In this document: piece by piece, positions 7,204 through 13,656 of the stretch | Layout of the letters: every line of letters starts with the position of its first letter | How positions within the stretch are numbered: the first letter of the stretch is position 1 | Assembly (NCBI GenBank): GCA_025359585.1 | Contig: JANYFX010000427.1 | Span: 1 to 14,592, forward strand | DNA length: 14,592 bases | Direction of reading: 5' to 3' | Source: Rhizobacter sp. | GTDB taxonomy: Bacteria > Pseudomonadota > Gammaproteobacteria > Burkholderiales > Burkholderiaceae_C | Notes under the pieces: model-generated | What the model was told of the DNA's origin: nothing | Database searches by the model: none | What the model saw: only the letters and a program-made list of their open reading frames with translations | Made by a program: the position numbers and the translations under genes

Positions 7204-7878
7204 ATGCTCGCACGACTGTCAGCCTTCGTTATCTGGGCCCTGGTGGCCGCCACGGCGGTGTTCTGGGGTTTGCGCCTGTGGACCCGCTCGGCCGAAGCGC
7301 CGCAGTACACGGTACCGGTCGGCGACGTGGCCGTGGCCCGCGGTGACCTGAGCCGCCTGCTCGGTGCCACACCGGCCGCGGCCGCGGCGGTGGTCGCGAC
7401 GCCAGAGGCAGCGTCGCGCTTCCGCCTGATCGGCATCATGGCGCCCAAGGCTTCGGCGGCCTCGGCCCAGCCGGGCCAGGGTGTGGCGCTGATCGCGGTC
7501 GACGGCAAACCGCCCAAGGCCTTCGTGGTCGGCTCGGCGCTCGATGCGAATCTGGTGCTGCAGTCGGTGAGCTTGCGCACGGCGGCGATCGGGCCGGCGC
7601 AGGGCGCGGCTGCTGTCACGCTCGAATTGCCACCTTTGGTGGCTGCGGCCACCGGCACCTTGCCGGCCTTCGGCGCAGGTGCGCCCCGCAACCCGGCCGT
7701 GGGTGCGGCAACACCGCCCCAGCCCGTACCCCCTCAGGCACCCGTGTCGGTGCGGCCGATGCCGCCACCAATCACGCCGCAAGGAAGCGGCGCGATCGCT
7801 CCGTCGGGGATGCCGGTTCCTCCGGCAGGGGCTGCGTCGATGCCGCGCGACCCGGCCGTGCAGACCCTGACGCAGTAA
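7204..7878 (+). CDS. gspC: Type II secretion protein GspC (short form without PDZ domain)
   Basis: Inner-membrane protein linking the platform to the secretin. 224 residues: one membrane segment at about residues 6-26, then a homology region at about 72-130 (FRLIGIMAP, VALIAVDGKPPKAFVVGSAL) that contacts the secretin N0 domain in studied systems. The rest is a Pro/Ala-rich tail. No PDZ or coiled-coil domain follows, unlike the longer enterobacterial GspC. In-frame stops directly upstream force this ATG. No clear ribosome binding site precedes it. It is divergent from gspG, so it could be regulated separately from the main operon. It ends 14 bases from the convergent CobT-like gene. Confidence 0.88.
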   Translation: MLARLSAFVIWALVAATAVFWGLRLWTRSAEAPQYTVPVGDVAVARGDLSRLLGATPAAAAAVVATPEAASRFRLIGIMAPKASAASAQPGQGVALIAVDGKPPKAFVVGSALDANLVLQSVSLRTAAIGPAQGAAAVTLELPPLVAAATGTLPAFGAGAPRNPAVGAATPPQPVPPQAPVSVRPMPPPITPQGSGAIAPSGMPVPPAGAASMPRDPAVQTLTQ

Positions 7879-7892
7879 GGCCGCTCAACGGC

Positions 7893-8966
7893 TCACTGCA
7901 AGGTGTCGGGCTCGGTGATCGTGCTGATCGGCGCCGGAAGGGTGGGACCCGCGTCTTCGCCTTCGGCCACTTCGGTCAGCAGGGCAGCGGCACTGCGCAC
8001 CAGCGGCCAGGCCAGCGTGGAGCCGGTGCCGTCGGTGCTCTCGATGCCGAGTTCGAGCAGCGGCGAGGCGCCGAACAGGCCGTGCGCGGTGTCGAGCCCC
8101 TGGTGGCTGTGGCTGCGGCAATACACGCAGTAGTCGGTCACTGCGGGGGCGATGCGGGTGGCGACCATCAGCGCCGCACAGGCCGGCAGCCCATCGATGA
8201 CGATCAAGTGGCGCTTGCTGCCGGCCACCAGCATCAGACCGACCATCATGGCGATTTCGAAGCCACCGAAGGCGGCGAGCACCTCGACCGGATCGACCGC
8301 GTCTTTGTGGCGCGCGTGCGCCGCCTGCAGCACGGCCAGAACGTTGGCGAGATCGTCGGCCCGAGGCCCGGCGCCTGACGTCAGGAAACTGGGCAGATCG
8401 ACACCCGACAGCCGCGACAGCACCAGCGCCGCGCTCTCGTGCGAGCCCACGCCGATGCCGGCACAGGCGACCGCGTTGCCGACCATGGAGTCGGCGATTT
8501 CCATTCCGGCGCGGATCGCGGCATGGGCCTGATCGACCGACATCGCAAAAGCAACGCGTGAATTGCGCGTGCCGTGGGCGATCTTGCGGGCCAACAACCG
8601 GGCGTGGGGAGTGACCGACTCGGCCACGCCACAGTCGACCACCGATAACTCCAGGCCCTGAATGCGGGCGAACACCGCGACCGGCAATTGCGATGTGAGC
8701 AGCTGGTTGGCGAGCTGCGCCGTGGAAGGGCGGCCCGACACACCGATGCCATCGACCGCGAGACCGTGGTCGGCCGCGAAGATGGCGATCTGGGGTGAAC
8801 GAAAACGCGGCTTGAGCGTGTTCTGGATCAGGCCGAGCCGCACCGCCAGCGGCTCGAGCTCACCGAGCATGCCCGTGACCTCGCCACGCCGCTGCAGCTT
8901 TCGGCGCAGTGCTTGCTCGAGCAGCGGGTTCGACGTGGAGGTGATGAGCGAGCGATTGACCGACAT
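7893..8966 (-). CDS. CobT-like phosphoribosyltransferase family protein, probably non-canonical
   Basis: 357 residues, the size and overall pattern of nicotinate-nucleotide:dimethylbenzimidazole phosphoribosyltransferase (CobT), which makes alpha-ribazole phosphate for cobalamin. Family landmarks are IAIFAADHGLAVDGIGVSG (about residues 61-79), VVDCGVAES, VLAAFGGFEIAMMVGLML and DGLPACAALMVATRIAPAV. Key positions differ. The family motif GE(M/L)G..NTT reads AGIGVGSHES. The late motif RLGEGTGA reads ESTDGTGSTLA, with Asp for the expected catalytic Glu. TDKLANK reads ADDLANV. A Cys/His cluster (YCVYCRSHSHQGLDTAH) is also unusual. No cobalamin genes are nearby. The family is clear; the canonical reaction is doubtful. 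No good ribosome binding site precedes the ATG. Confidence 0.85.
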   Translation of the reverse strand: MSVNRSLITSTSNPLLEQALRRKLQRRGEVTGMLGELEPLAVRLGLIQNTLKPRFRSPQIAIFAADHGLAVDGIGVSGRPSTAQLANQLLTSQLPVAVFARIQGLELSVVDCGVAESVTPHARLLARKIAHGTRNSRVAFAMSVDQAHAAIRAGMEIADSMVGNAVACAGIGVGSHESAALVLSRLSGVDLPSFLTSGAGPRADDLANVLAVLQAAHARHKDAVDPVEVLAAFGGFEIAMMVGLMLVAGSKRHLIVIDGLPACAALMVATRIAPAVTDYCVYCRSHSHQGLDTAHGLFGASPLLELGIESTDGTGSTLAWPLVRSAAALLTEVAEGEDAGPTLPAPISTITEPDTLQ

Positions 8967-9086
8967 GGAGGTGCAGAACAGTTCGACGCAAAGGGTGTGA
9001 TTGGGCGTGATTGTGGGGCTCGCCGCCGCACCGGCGCAACAGCGGATGCTGGCCCTCCGACTGCACGCGTGTGAAGTTGTGCAGCG

Positions 9087-9106
9087 CCGATGCGGCGCGG
9101 CATCGG
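9087..9106 (-). terminator. Hairpin directly after ilvA
   Basis: A perfect 7-bp stem CCGATGC/GCATCGG with a 6-base loop begins one base after the ilvA stop on the minus strand. No T-run follows, so it is a weak or Rho-assisted terminator at best, or a 3-prime stabilising hairpin. Confidence 0.35.
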
Positions 9107-9107
9107 T

Positions 9108-10670
9108 TCAGCGCAGGAACAGTCGGTACACCGGGTTGTCGGTCTCGTCTTCGCAGGGGTAAGCGAGCCCTTCCAGAAAGTCACGAAAGGCTTTTTTGTC
9201 GGCCTTGGGCACCTGCACGCCGACAAGAATGCGGCCGTAATCGGCGCCCTGGTTGCGGTAGTGGAACAGGCTGATGTTCCAGTCGGGGTGCATGCTGGAG
9301 AGAAAGCGCATCAGCGCGCCCGGGCGCTCGGGGAAGATGAAGCGGTAGAGGCGCTCGTCGTTGGCCAGACTGCTGCGCCCGCCGACCATGTGGCGCAGGT
9401 GTTCCTTGGCGAGTTCGTCGTCGGTCAGGTCGAGCGTGGCGAAACCGTGGCGCTCGAAGCTGCGGGCGAGTTTGTCGGTCTCATCCTTGTTGACCGTGGC
9501 GACGCCAACGAACACATGGGCCTGCTTCGAGTCGGAGATGCGGTAGTTGAACTCGGTGACCGAGCGCGGCCCGAGCAGCTCGCAAAAGCGCTTGAAGCTG
9601 CCGCGCTCTTCGGGAATGGTGACGGCGAACAGCGCTTCGCGGTGTTCGCCCACCTCGGCGCGCTCGGCCACGAAACGCAGCCGGTCGAAGTTCATGTTGG
9701 CGCCGCAGGTGATCGCGACGAAAGTCTTGCCTTTGCACCGATGGGTCTCGACGTACTGCTTGATCGCGGCCACGCCGAGCGAGCCCGAGGGCTCGAGGAT
9801 GCTGCGGGTGTCCTGGAACACGTCCTTGATGGCGGCACAGGCGGCGTCGGTGTCGACCACGATGTAGTCGTCGACCAACTCGCGGGCGAGGCGAAAGGTT
9901 TCTTCGCCAACCAGCTTCACGGCCGTGCCGTCGGCGAACAGGCCCACATCGGTCAGCGTCACACGCTTGCCGGCCTTGACCGAGCGCAGCATCGCGTCGG
10001 AGTCGACGGTCTGCACACCGATCACCTTGATCTCGGGCCGCACGGCCTTGATGTAGGCCGCCACGCCCGAGATCAGCCCGCCACCGCCGACGGCGACGAA
10101 GACCGCGTCGATCGGGCCCTGGTGCTGGCGCAGGATTTCCATTGCGATCGTGCCCTGGCCGGCGATCACGTCGGGGTCGTCGAACGGGTGCACGAAGGTC
10201 AGGTCATGCTCGGCCTGCAGTTCGAGGGCGCGCCCAAAGGCGTCGGAGTAGCTGTCGCCGTGCAACACGACCTCGCCGCCGTGCGACTTGACAGCGTCGA
10301 TCTTCAGCCGGGGCGTGGTCACCGGCATCACGATCATGGCTTTGCAGCCCATGCGCTTGGCCGCCAGTGCGACGCCCTGCGCGTGGTTGCCGGCGGAGGC
10401 ACAGATGACACCGCGCTTGAGCTGCGCTTCGCTCAGATGCGCCATCTTGTTGTAGGCGCCGCGCAGTTTGAAACTGAACACCGGCTGCGTGTCTTCGCGC
10501 TTCAAAAGCACTTGGTTGCCGAGCCGCTTCGACAGGCTCTTGGCCGGGTCGAGCGCGGTTTCGATGGCCACGTCATAAACCCGGGCCGTCAGGATCTTCT
10601 GCAGGTAGTCCGACAAGCTGAGTTGTGCCGGCGGCCGGGCGGCGCGCGGGGCTGTTTTCGGGGCGGCCAT
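9108..10670 (-). CDS. ilvA: Threonine ammonia-lyase (threonine deaminase), biosynthetic
   Basis: PLP enzyme converting threonine to 2-oxobutanoate and ammonia, the first committed step of isoleucine synthesis. 520 residues, full length for the two-ACT-domain form. The PLP lysine is K68 in SFKLRGAYNK. SAGNHAQG lies at 92-99, and the glycine-rich phosphate loop VGGGGLISG at 194-202. Two ACT-like regulatory domains follow, at about 346-415 (IPEERGSFKRFCELLG) and 442-515 (FIFPERPGALMRFLSS), which in the family give isoleucine inhibition and valine activation. The ATG at 10670 follows AGGAGA at 4 bases. The gene stands apart from ilvBNC in this window. Its upstream leader holds a terminator hairpin and may control expression. 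Confidence 0.97.
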   Translation of the reverse strand: MAAPKTAPRAARPPAQLSLSDYLQKILTARVYDVAIETALDPAKSLSKRLGNQVLLKREDTQPVFSFKLRGAYNKMAHLSEAQLKRGVICASAGNHAQGVALAAKRMGCKAMIVMPVTTPRLKIDAVKSHGGEVVLHGDSYSDAFGRALELQAEHDLTFVHPFDDPDVIAGQGTIAMEILRQHQGPIDAVFVAVGGGGLISGVAAYIKAVRPEIKVIGVQTVDSDAMLRSVKAGKRVTLTDVGLFADGTAVKLVGEETFRLARELVDDYIVVDTDAACAAIKDVFQDTRSILEPSGSLGVAAIKQYVETHRCKGKTFVAITCGANMNFDRLRFVAERAEVGEHREALFAVTIPEERGSFKRFCELLGPRSVTEFNYRISDSKQAHVFVGVATVNKDETDKLARSFERHGFATLDLTDDELAKEHLRHMVGGRSSLANDERLYRFIFPERPGALMRFLSSMHPDWNISLFHYRNQGADYGRILVGVQVPKADKKAFRDFLEGLAYPCEDETDNPVYRLFLR

Positions 10671-10749
10671 TCATTCTCCTGCGACCATCGTTTTGCGGCG
10701 CCGCATCATACGTTGCCGGGTCTGCGCCGCCGGTTTTGCGCGCCCCAAG

Positions 10750-10780
10750 AAAAAAGCCCAAGGCATTGCTGCCCTGGGCT
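10750..10780 (-). terminator. Intrinsic terminator in the ilvA leader
   Basis: On the minus strand AGCCCAGGGCA and TGCCTTGGGCT pair over 11 bp with one mismatch around a GCAA loop, followed directly by a run of six T (10755-10750). A classical Rho-independent terminator, placed 80 bases before the ilvA start. It ends the candidate small RNA and would need to be read through for ilvA expression from the upstream promoter. Confidence 0.85.
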
Positions 10781-10855
10781 GAATCCACCAATAGAGGAGG
10801 TGGAGGAGACAAACGGTCCGGCGTTCGATGCACATCGCGGTTCAAACACCGTATG
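10750..10855 (-). ncRNA. Candidate anti-Shine-Dalgarno small RNA or ilvA leader attenuator
   Basis: The 328-base gap between ilvA and the OsmC gene contains this probable RNA of about 105 nt, from a sigma70-like promoter to an intrinsic terminator. On the minus strand it has a short 5-prime hairpin CGGT-GTTTGA-ACCG (10851-10838). A pyrimidine stretch TCTCCTCC follows, then a hairpin TCCACC/GGTGGA (10804-10799 with 10789-10784) whose loop is TCCTCTATT, and then the terminator. CACCTCCT (10802-10795) is identical to the anti-Shine-Dalgarno end of 16S rRNA. From memory, this resembles the Rfam family called Betaproteobacteria toxic small RNA. Identity with that family is not proven. Because ilvA lies 80 bases downstream on the same strand, it could instead be an attenuator. 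I see nothing definite in 10891-10998. Confidence 0.6.
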
Positions 10856-10861
10856 CAAATG

Positions 10862-10890
10862 AGTGTAGGTCCTTTTATGTTGCGCTGCAA
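10862..10890 (-). promoter_or_regulatory. Sigma70-type promoter for the ilvA leader RNA
   Basis: The minus strand has TTGCAG (10890-10885), an exact 17-base spacer, and TACACT (10867-10862), each matching consensus in 4 of 6 positions. The predicted start is near 10855. The distance from start to terminator fits a discrete RNA of about 105 nt. Confidence 0.65.
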
Positions 10891-10998
10891 TATCGCTTCG
10901 CCAGACATTTAGGGTGTGCCCTCCAGCGCTGCGTGCACCCATGCACAATGTGCGTGACAGACCGCCTTTCATCGGTGCGGTGAGCTTCGGGAATCACG

Positions 10999-11421
10999 AT
11001 GGAATGCACGATCAACTGGATGCCGGCGAGCGGCATGGCCTTCGCCGCCGAGACCGGCAGCGGTCATCTGCTGATGATGGACGGCGCTCCCGATGGCGGC
11101 GGGCGCAACCTCGCGCCGCGACCGATGGAAACGGTGCTGGCAGGCACCGGTGGATGCACGGCCTACGACGTGGTGCTGATCCTGCAGCGCGGCCGGCACG
11201 ACGTGCGCGCCTGCAAGGTGGTCGTGACATCGGAGCGGGCGCCCGCCGACCCGAAGGTTTTCACGAAGATCCACATGCACTTCATCGTCGCCGGGCCGGG
11301 ATTGACGGATGCAGCGGTCGAGCGTGCAGTGCGACTGTCGCACGAGAAGTACTGTTCGGCCAGCATCATGCTGGCCAAGACCGCCGAAATCACGACGAGT
11401 TTCGAGATCAGCGCCGCCTGA
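10999..11421 (+). CDS. OsmC family protein (peroxide-reductase-like)
   Basis: 140 residues of the OsmC/Ohr superfamily, small cytoplasmic dimeric thiol peroxidases that reduce organic hydroperoxides. The two family cysteines are C53 in GTGGCTAYDV and C119 in KYCSASIML. Short OsmC proteins with this pattern (YhfA-like subgroup) often lack a known substrate, so I do not call it Ohr or OsmC proper. The ATG at 10999 is preceded by CGGGA at a workable distance. It diverges from the ilvA leader and converges with coq7, the two stops being 9 bases apart. Confidence 0.88.
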   Translation: MECTINWMPASGMAFAAETGSGHLLMMDGAPDGGGRNLAPRPMETVLAGTGGCTAYDVVLILQRGRHDVRACKVVVTSERAPADPKVFTKIHMHFIVAGPGLTDAAVERAVRLSHEKYCSASIMLAKTAEITTSFEISAA

Positions 11422-11427
11422 GCGGCG
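11412..11427. other. Small hairpin over the OsmC stop codon
   Basis: CGCCGC/GCGGCG form a 6-bp stem around the loop CTGA, which contains the stop codon. It sits between two convergent genes and could slow either polymerase, but it has no T-run in either direction. Confidence 0.25.
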
Positions 11428-11430
11428 GCC

Positions 11431-12057
11431 TCACAGGCGGTGCGCGGTGAAGGTCATGACCTGTGCCACGCGCCGCATGATCCAACGCGCGGGCGCGGGC
11501 AATTCGGTGGCGCCAGCGTCTCGCGCCGTCGCACCATGCCGCGCTTCGTCGGCTTTCATCTGGCGCACCACAGCGCGTGAAGCGGTGTCGTTGGGCGGCA
11601 AACGTGTCAGGTGATCGTCGAGGTGCTGTTCGACCTGGCGTTCGGTTTCGACCACGAACCCCAGGCTGACCTTGTCGCCGGCCCGGCCGGCCAGCAGGCC
11701 GATGCCGAAGGCGCCCGCATACCACAGCGGGTTCAGCAAACTCGGGTGGGCGCCGAGTTCATGCAAACGGCGCTGTGTCCACGCCAGGTGATCGGTCTCT
11801 TCTCTGGCAGCCTCTTCGAACTGGCGCTGCAAGCGCGGATCGCGGGTGCTCAGGCCCTGAGCGCTGTACAGCGCCTGCGCGCAGACCTCGCCGACGTGGT
11901 TGACGCGCATCAAGGCACCCGAGAGCTTGCGCTCATCGGAGTCGAGAGCCGGTGCACTTTCGGGCGCGTTCGGGTACGCGCGCGAGGCGTGGCTGGCGCC
12001 CGACAAGGTGCGAAGTGCGCTGTCGGCAGCGATGAGAAAGGAATCGATTGAAGACAA
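11431..12057 (-). CDS. coq7: Demethoxyubiquinone hydroxylase Coq7 (ubiquinone biosynthesis)
   Basis: Di-iron membrane-associated monooxygenase that hydroxylates demethoxyubiquinone late in aerobic ubiquinone synthesis. 208 residues. The ligand pattern is complete: E57 (NHVGEVCAQ), E87 and H90 (EETDH), E139 (VVETERQVEQHL), E171 and H174 (DEARHG). A hydrophobic patch GAFGIGLLAG (116-125) matches the membrane-docking region. The start is TTG at 12057. The frame upstream reaches a stop without any ATG or GTG, and the family-like N-terminus (DSFLIAADSALRTL) begins right after it. No strong ribosome binding site is seen. Convergent with the OsmC gene. Confidence 0.95.
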   Translation of the reverse strand: MSSIDSFLIAADSALRTLSGASHASRAYPNAPESAPALDSDERKLSGALMRVNHVGEVCAQALYSAQGLSTRDPRLQRQFEEAAREETDHLAWTQRRLHELGAHPSLLNPLWYAGAFGIGLLAGRAGDKVSLGFVVETERQVEQHLDDHLTRLPPNDTASRAVVRQMKADEARHGATARDAGATELPAPARWIMRRVAQVMTFTAHRL

Positions 12058-12358
12058 AGCGCGCGACCGGCTGTGGGTGGATCTTCACAGAATAGCGCAG
12101 CAGCGATGGCGAGCCGAGACTGCCGCGTTGGCGCGCGCTGACTTGATGCCTGCACCGGGCTTTTTGACTCCTGCGCTCTCGGTGTGATCCCTCGTTGTGC
12201 TCAGACAACATAAAGGCCTTTTTTGACCCGCAAGGCTTTCCACCACCCGGCCCCTCTGGTGCAATACGCACAACTTCCCGTGAGGGGGTTGCGCCTGATC
12301 TGCCCAACGAGGGTGATGTGTGATCGGGACCTCTTGTTCAACCTAGGAGATAGTTGCA
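12058..12358. other. Divergent intergenic region between coq7 and the porin gene
   Basis: 301 bases with no convincing coding sequence. It holds a candidate porin promoter and the porin ribosome binding site on the right side. I find no good coq7 promoter or ribosome binding site on the left side. A palindrome AAAGGCCTTT (12212-12221) is followed by more T, but it has no loop and so is not a terminator. Confidence 0.6.
12237..12265 (+). promoter_or_regulatory. Candidate extended -10 promoter for the porin gene
   Basis: TTTCCA (12237-12242), a 17-base spacer ending in TGG, then TGCAAT (12260-12265). Each hexamer matches consensus in 4 of 6 positions, and a TG lies in the extended -10 position. 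The start near 12272 would give a leader of about 87 nt. Moderate support only. Confidence 0.35.
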
Positions 12359-13378
12359 ATGAAAAAATCTCTGCTCGCTCTCGCAGTTCTGGGCGCCTTC
12401 GCTGGTGTGGCTTCGGCTCAATCGTCGGTCACCCTGTACGGTACCGTTGACCTGAGCGCCAAGTACGTCAAGAACGACGGCTCGAATCGTCGTGTCTCGT
12501 TGAGCCAAGACGGCATCAACAGCAGCCAGCTCGGCTTCCGTGGGGTCGAAGACCTCGGCGGCGGTCTGAAGGCTGGCTTCGACCTGCTGTCGGGCGTCAG
12601 CGCCGACACCGGCCGCAACAGCGGTGACACCGGTGGCAAGACCTTCAACCGTCGTGCCGTGGTCGATTTGTACGGTGGTTTCGGCAAGCTCCGTCTGGGT
12701 CGCGATTACACCCCGACGTTCTGGAACAACACCATTTTCGACGCGTTCGGCACCAACGGCCTGGGCGACTCGTCGCACGTCGGCATTTCGCTGCTTCAGC
12801 CGACCTTTGTTCGCGCTGACAACTCGATCGGCTACTTCTTGCCCTCGAACATCGGTGGCGTGTATGGCCAGTTCATGGTCGCTGCCGCTGAAGGCGTGAC
12901 CACTGGCAAGTACGTCGGTGGCCGGGTTGGTTTCGCTGCAGGCCCGTTCGATATCGCTGGCTCGTACGCACAATCGGGCATCGTCGGTACGACCGAAAAG
13001 GCCAAGACCGCCAACATCGGTGGTTCGTATGACTTCGGCGCTGTCAAGCTGATGGGTTACTACGACCAGACCAAGGCGCTGACTTCCAAGCTGACGCGCA
13101 TTTCCGGCAGCCTGGTGGTTCCGCTCGGCCAAGGCGAACTCCACGCCGGTTACTCGCAAGGCAAGCTGAACGACGCAGCCAATTCGAAGGCTGGTCAAGC
13201 TGCTCTCGGCTACGTGTACAACCTGTCGAAGCGCACTGCGATGTATTCGACCGTGTCGATTCTGTCGAACAAGGGCGCTGCCGCCCAGTCGGTGACCAGC
13301 GGTACGTCGCAAACCGCTGCCCCGACGGCAGCTGGCAAGTCGAAGGGCTTCGAAGTCGGCGTTCGCCACTTGTTCTGA
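12359..13378 (+). CDS. Outer-membrane porin (Gram-negative porin, Omp32/OmpC-like)
   Basis: 339 residues. Signal peptide MKKSLLALAVLGAFAGVASA| with the mature protein starting QSSVTLYGTVD, the usual start of trimeric betaproteobacterial porins. Alternating beta strands continue through LGFRGVEDLGGGLKAGFDL, VDLYGGFGKLRLGRDYTP and SYDFGAVKLMGYYDQ. The C-terminus FEVGVRHLF ends in Phe, the beta-barrel assembly signal. In the family these are 16-stranded general or anion-selective channels; the substrate cannot be told from sequence. The ribosome binding site AGGAGA lies 8 bases before the ATG. Codons look biased towards a restricted set, and two tandem terminators follow, both consistent with high expression. 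Confidence 0.95.
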   Translation: MKKSLLALAVLGAFAGVASAQSSVTLYGTVDLSAKYVKNDGSNRRVSLSQDGINSSQLGFRGVEDLGGGLKAGFDLLSGVSADTGRNSGDTGGKTFNRRAVVDLYGGFGKLRLGRDYTPTFWNNTIFDAFGTNGLGDSSHVGISLLQPTFVRADNSIGYFLPSNIGGVYGQFMVAAAEGVTTGKYVGGRVGFAAGPFDIAGSYAQSGIVGTTEKAKTANIGGSYDFGAVKLMGYYDQTKALTSKLTRISGSLVVPLGQGELHAGYSQGKLNDAANSKAGQAALGYVYNLSKRTAMYSTVSILSNKGAAAQSVTSGTSQTAAPTAAGKSKGFEVGVRHLF

Positions 13379-13380
13379 TC

Positions 13381-13408
13381 GGGCGCTTGCCTCGCGCAAG
13401 CCCTTTTT
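13381..13408 (+). terminator. First intrinsic terminator after the porin gene
   Basis: CTTGC/GCAAG with flanking G-C pairs and one bulge, loop CTCGC, followed by five T (13404-13408). It starts 3 bases after the stop codon. Confidence 0.75.
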
Positions 13409-13416
13409 CAGAGCCG

Positions 13417-13442
13417 AAAGGCCGCCTACGGGCGGCCTTTTT
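13417..13442 (+). terminator. Second, stronger intrinsic terminator after the porin gene
   Basis: A perfect 10-bp stem AAAGGCCGCC/GGCGGCCTTT closed by a TACG loop, giving the extra-stable C(UACG)G tetraloop in RNA, with a T-run at the 3-prime end. The A-run on the 5-prime side makes it potentially bidirectional. It backs up the first terminator and insulates the downstream ABC permease gene. Confidence 0.88.
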
Positions 13443-13539
13443 CATGCCCTGTCGCCCTGTCGATGTTGGTCAGGTGTGGATCAACGCCGATCGCCAGCCG
13501 CGCACGCCTGGCGTGTGCACTGCATCGGGACATTCCCCT

Positions 13540-13568
13540 TTGACGCATGGCTCGCGTTTTGCTCTGAT
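13540..13568 (+). promoter_or_regulatory. Candidate promoter for the ABC permease gene
   Basis: TTGACG (13540-13545), a 17-base spacer and TCTGAT (13563-13568), matching sigma70 consensus in 5 of 6 and 4 of 6 positions. It lies about 90 bases before the permease start and after the porin terminators. Found by eye only. Confidence 0.4.
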
Positions 13569-13656
13569 CGCTTTGTCGATGGGCTCGCGCGTGCGGTCCG
13601 TTTCATGCGCTCCATGCTGACCCTGCCAGCCTTCGGGCGAAACTTCCACCAGACCG

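Noticed and set aside
7146..7691. N-terminal extension of gspG to 7691
   Set aside because: The extension is the shadow of gspC. A proper prepilin leader and ribosome binding site mark the start at 7145.
10671..10835. A 54-codon minus-strand frame before ilvA with Leu-rich codons and LLYWW, considered as an attenuation leader peptide
   Set aside because: It runs straight through the terminator stem and ends only at the ilvA start, it has no ribosome binding site, and the Leu codons come from the CCTCC repeats of the anti-Shine-Dalgarno motif. Not a classical leader peptide.
9090..10862. A 590-residue plus-strand frame opposite ilvA
   Set aside because: Antisense shadow. It runs through the terminator hairpin and promoter region, and the minus strand encodes a complete IlvA.
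12212..12221. AAAGGCCTTT followed by T-run as a terminator
   Set aside because: It is a perfect palindrome with no room for a loop, so it cannot form a normal terminator hairpin.
12338..13399. A 353-residue minus-strand frame opposite the porin gene
   Set aside because: The plus strand has a signal peptide, porin strands, a C-terminal Phe, a strong ribosome binding site and terminators; the minus frame is a shadow.
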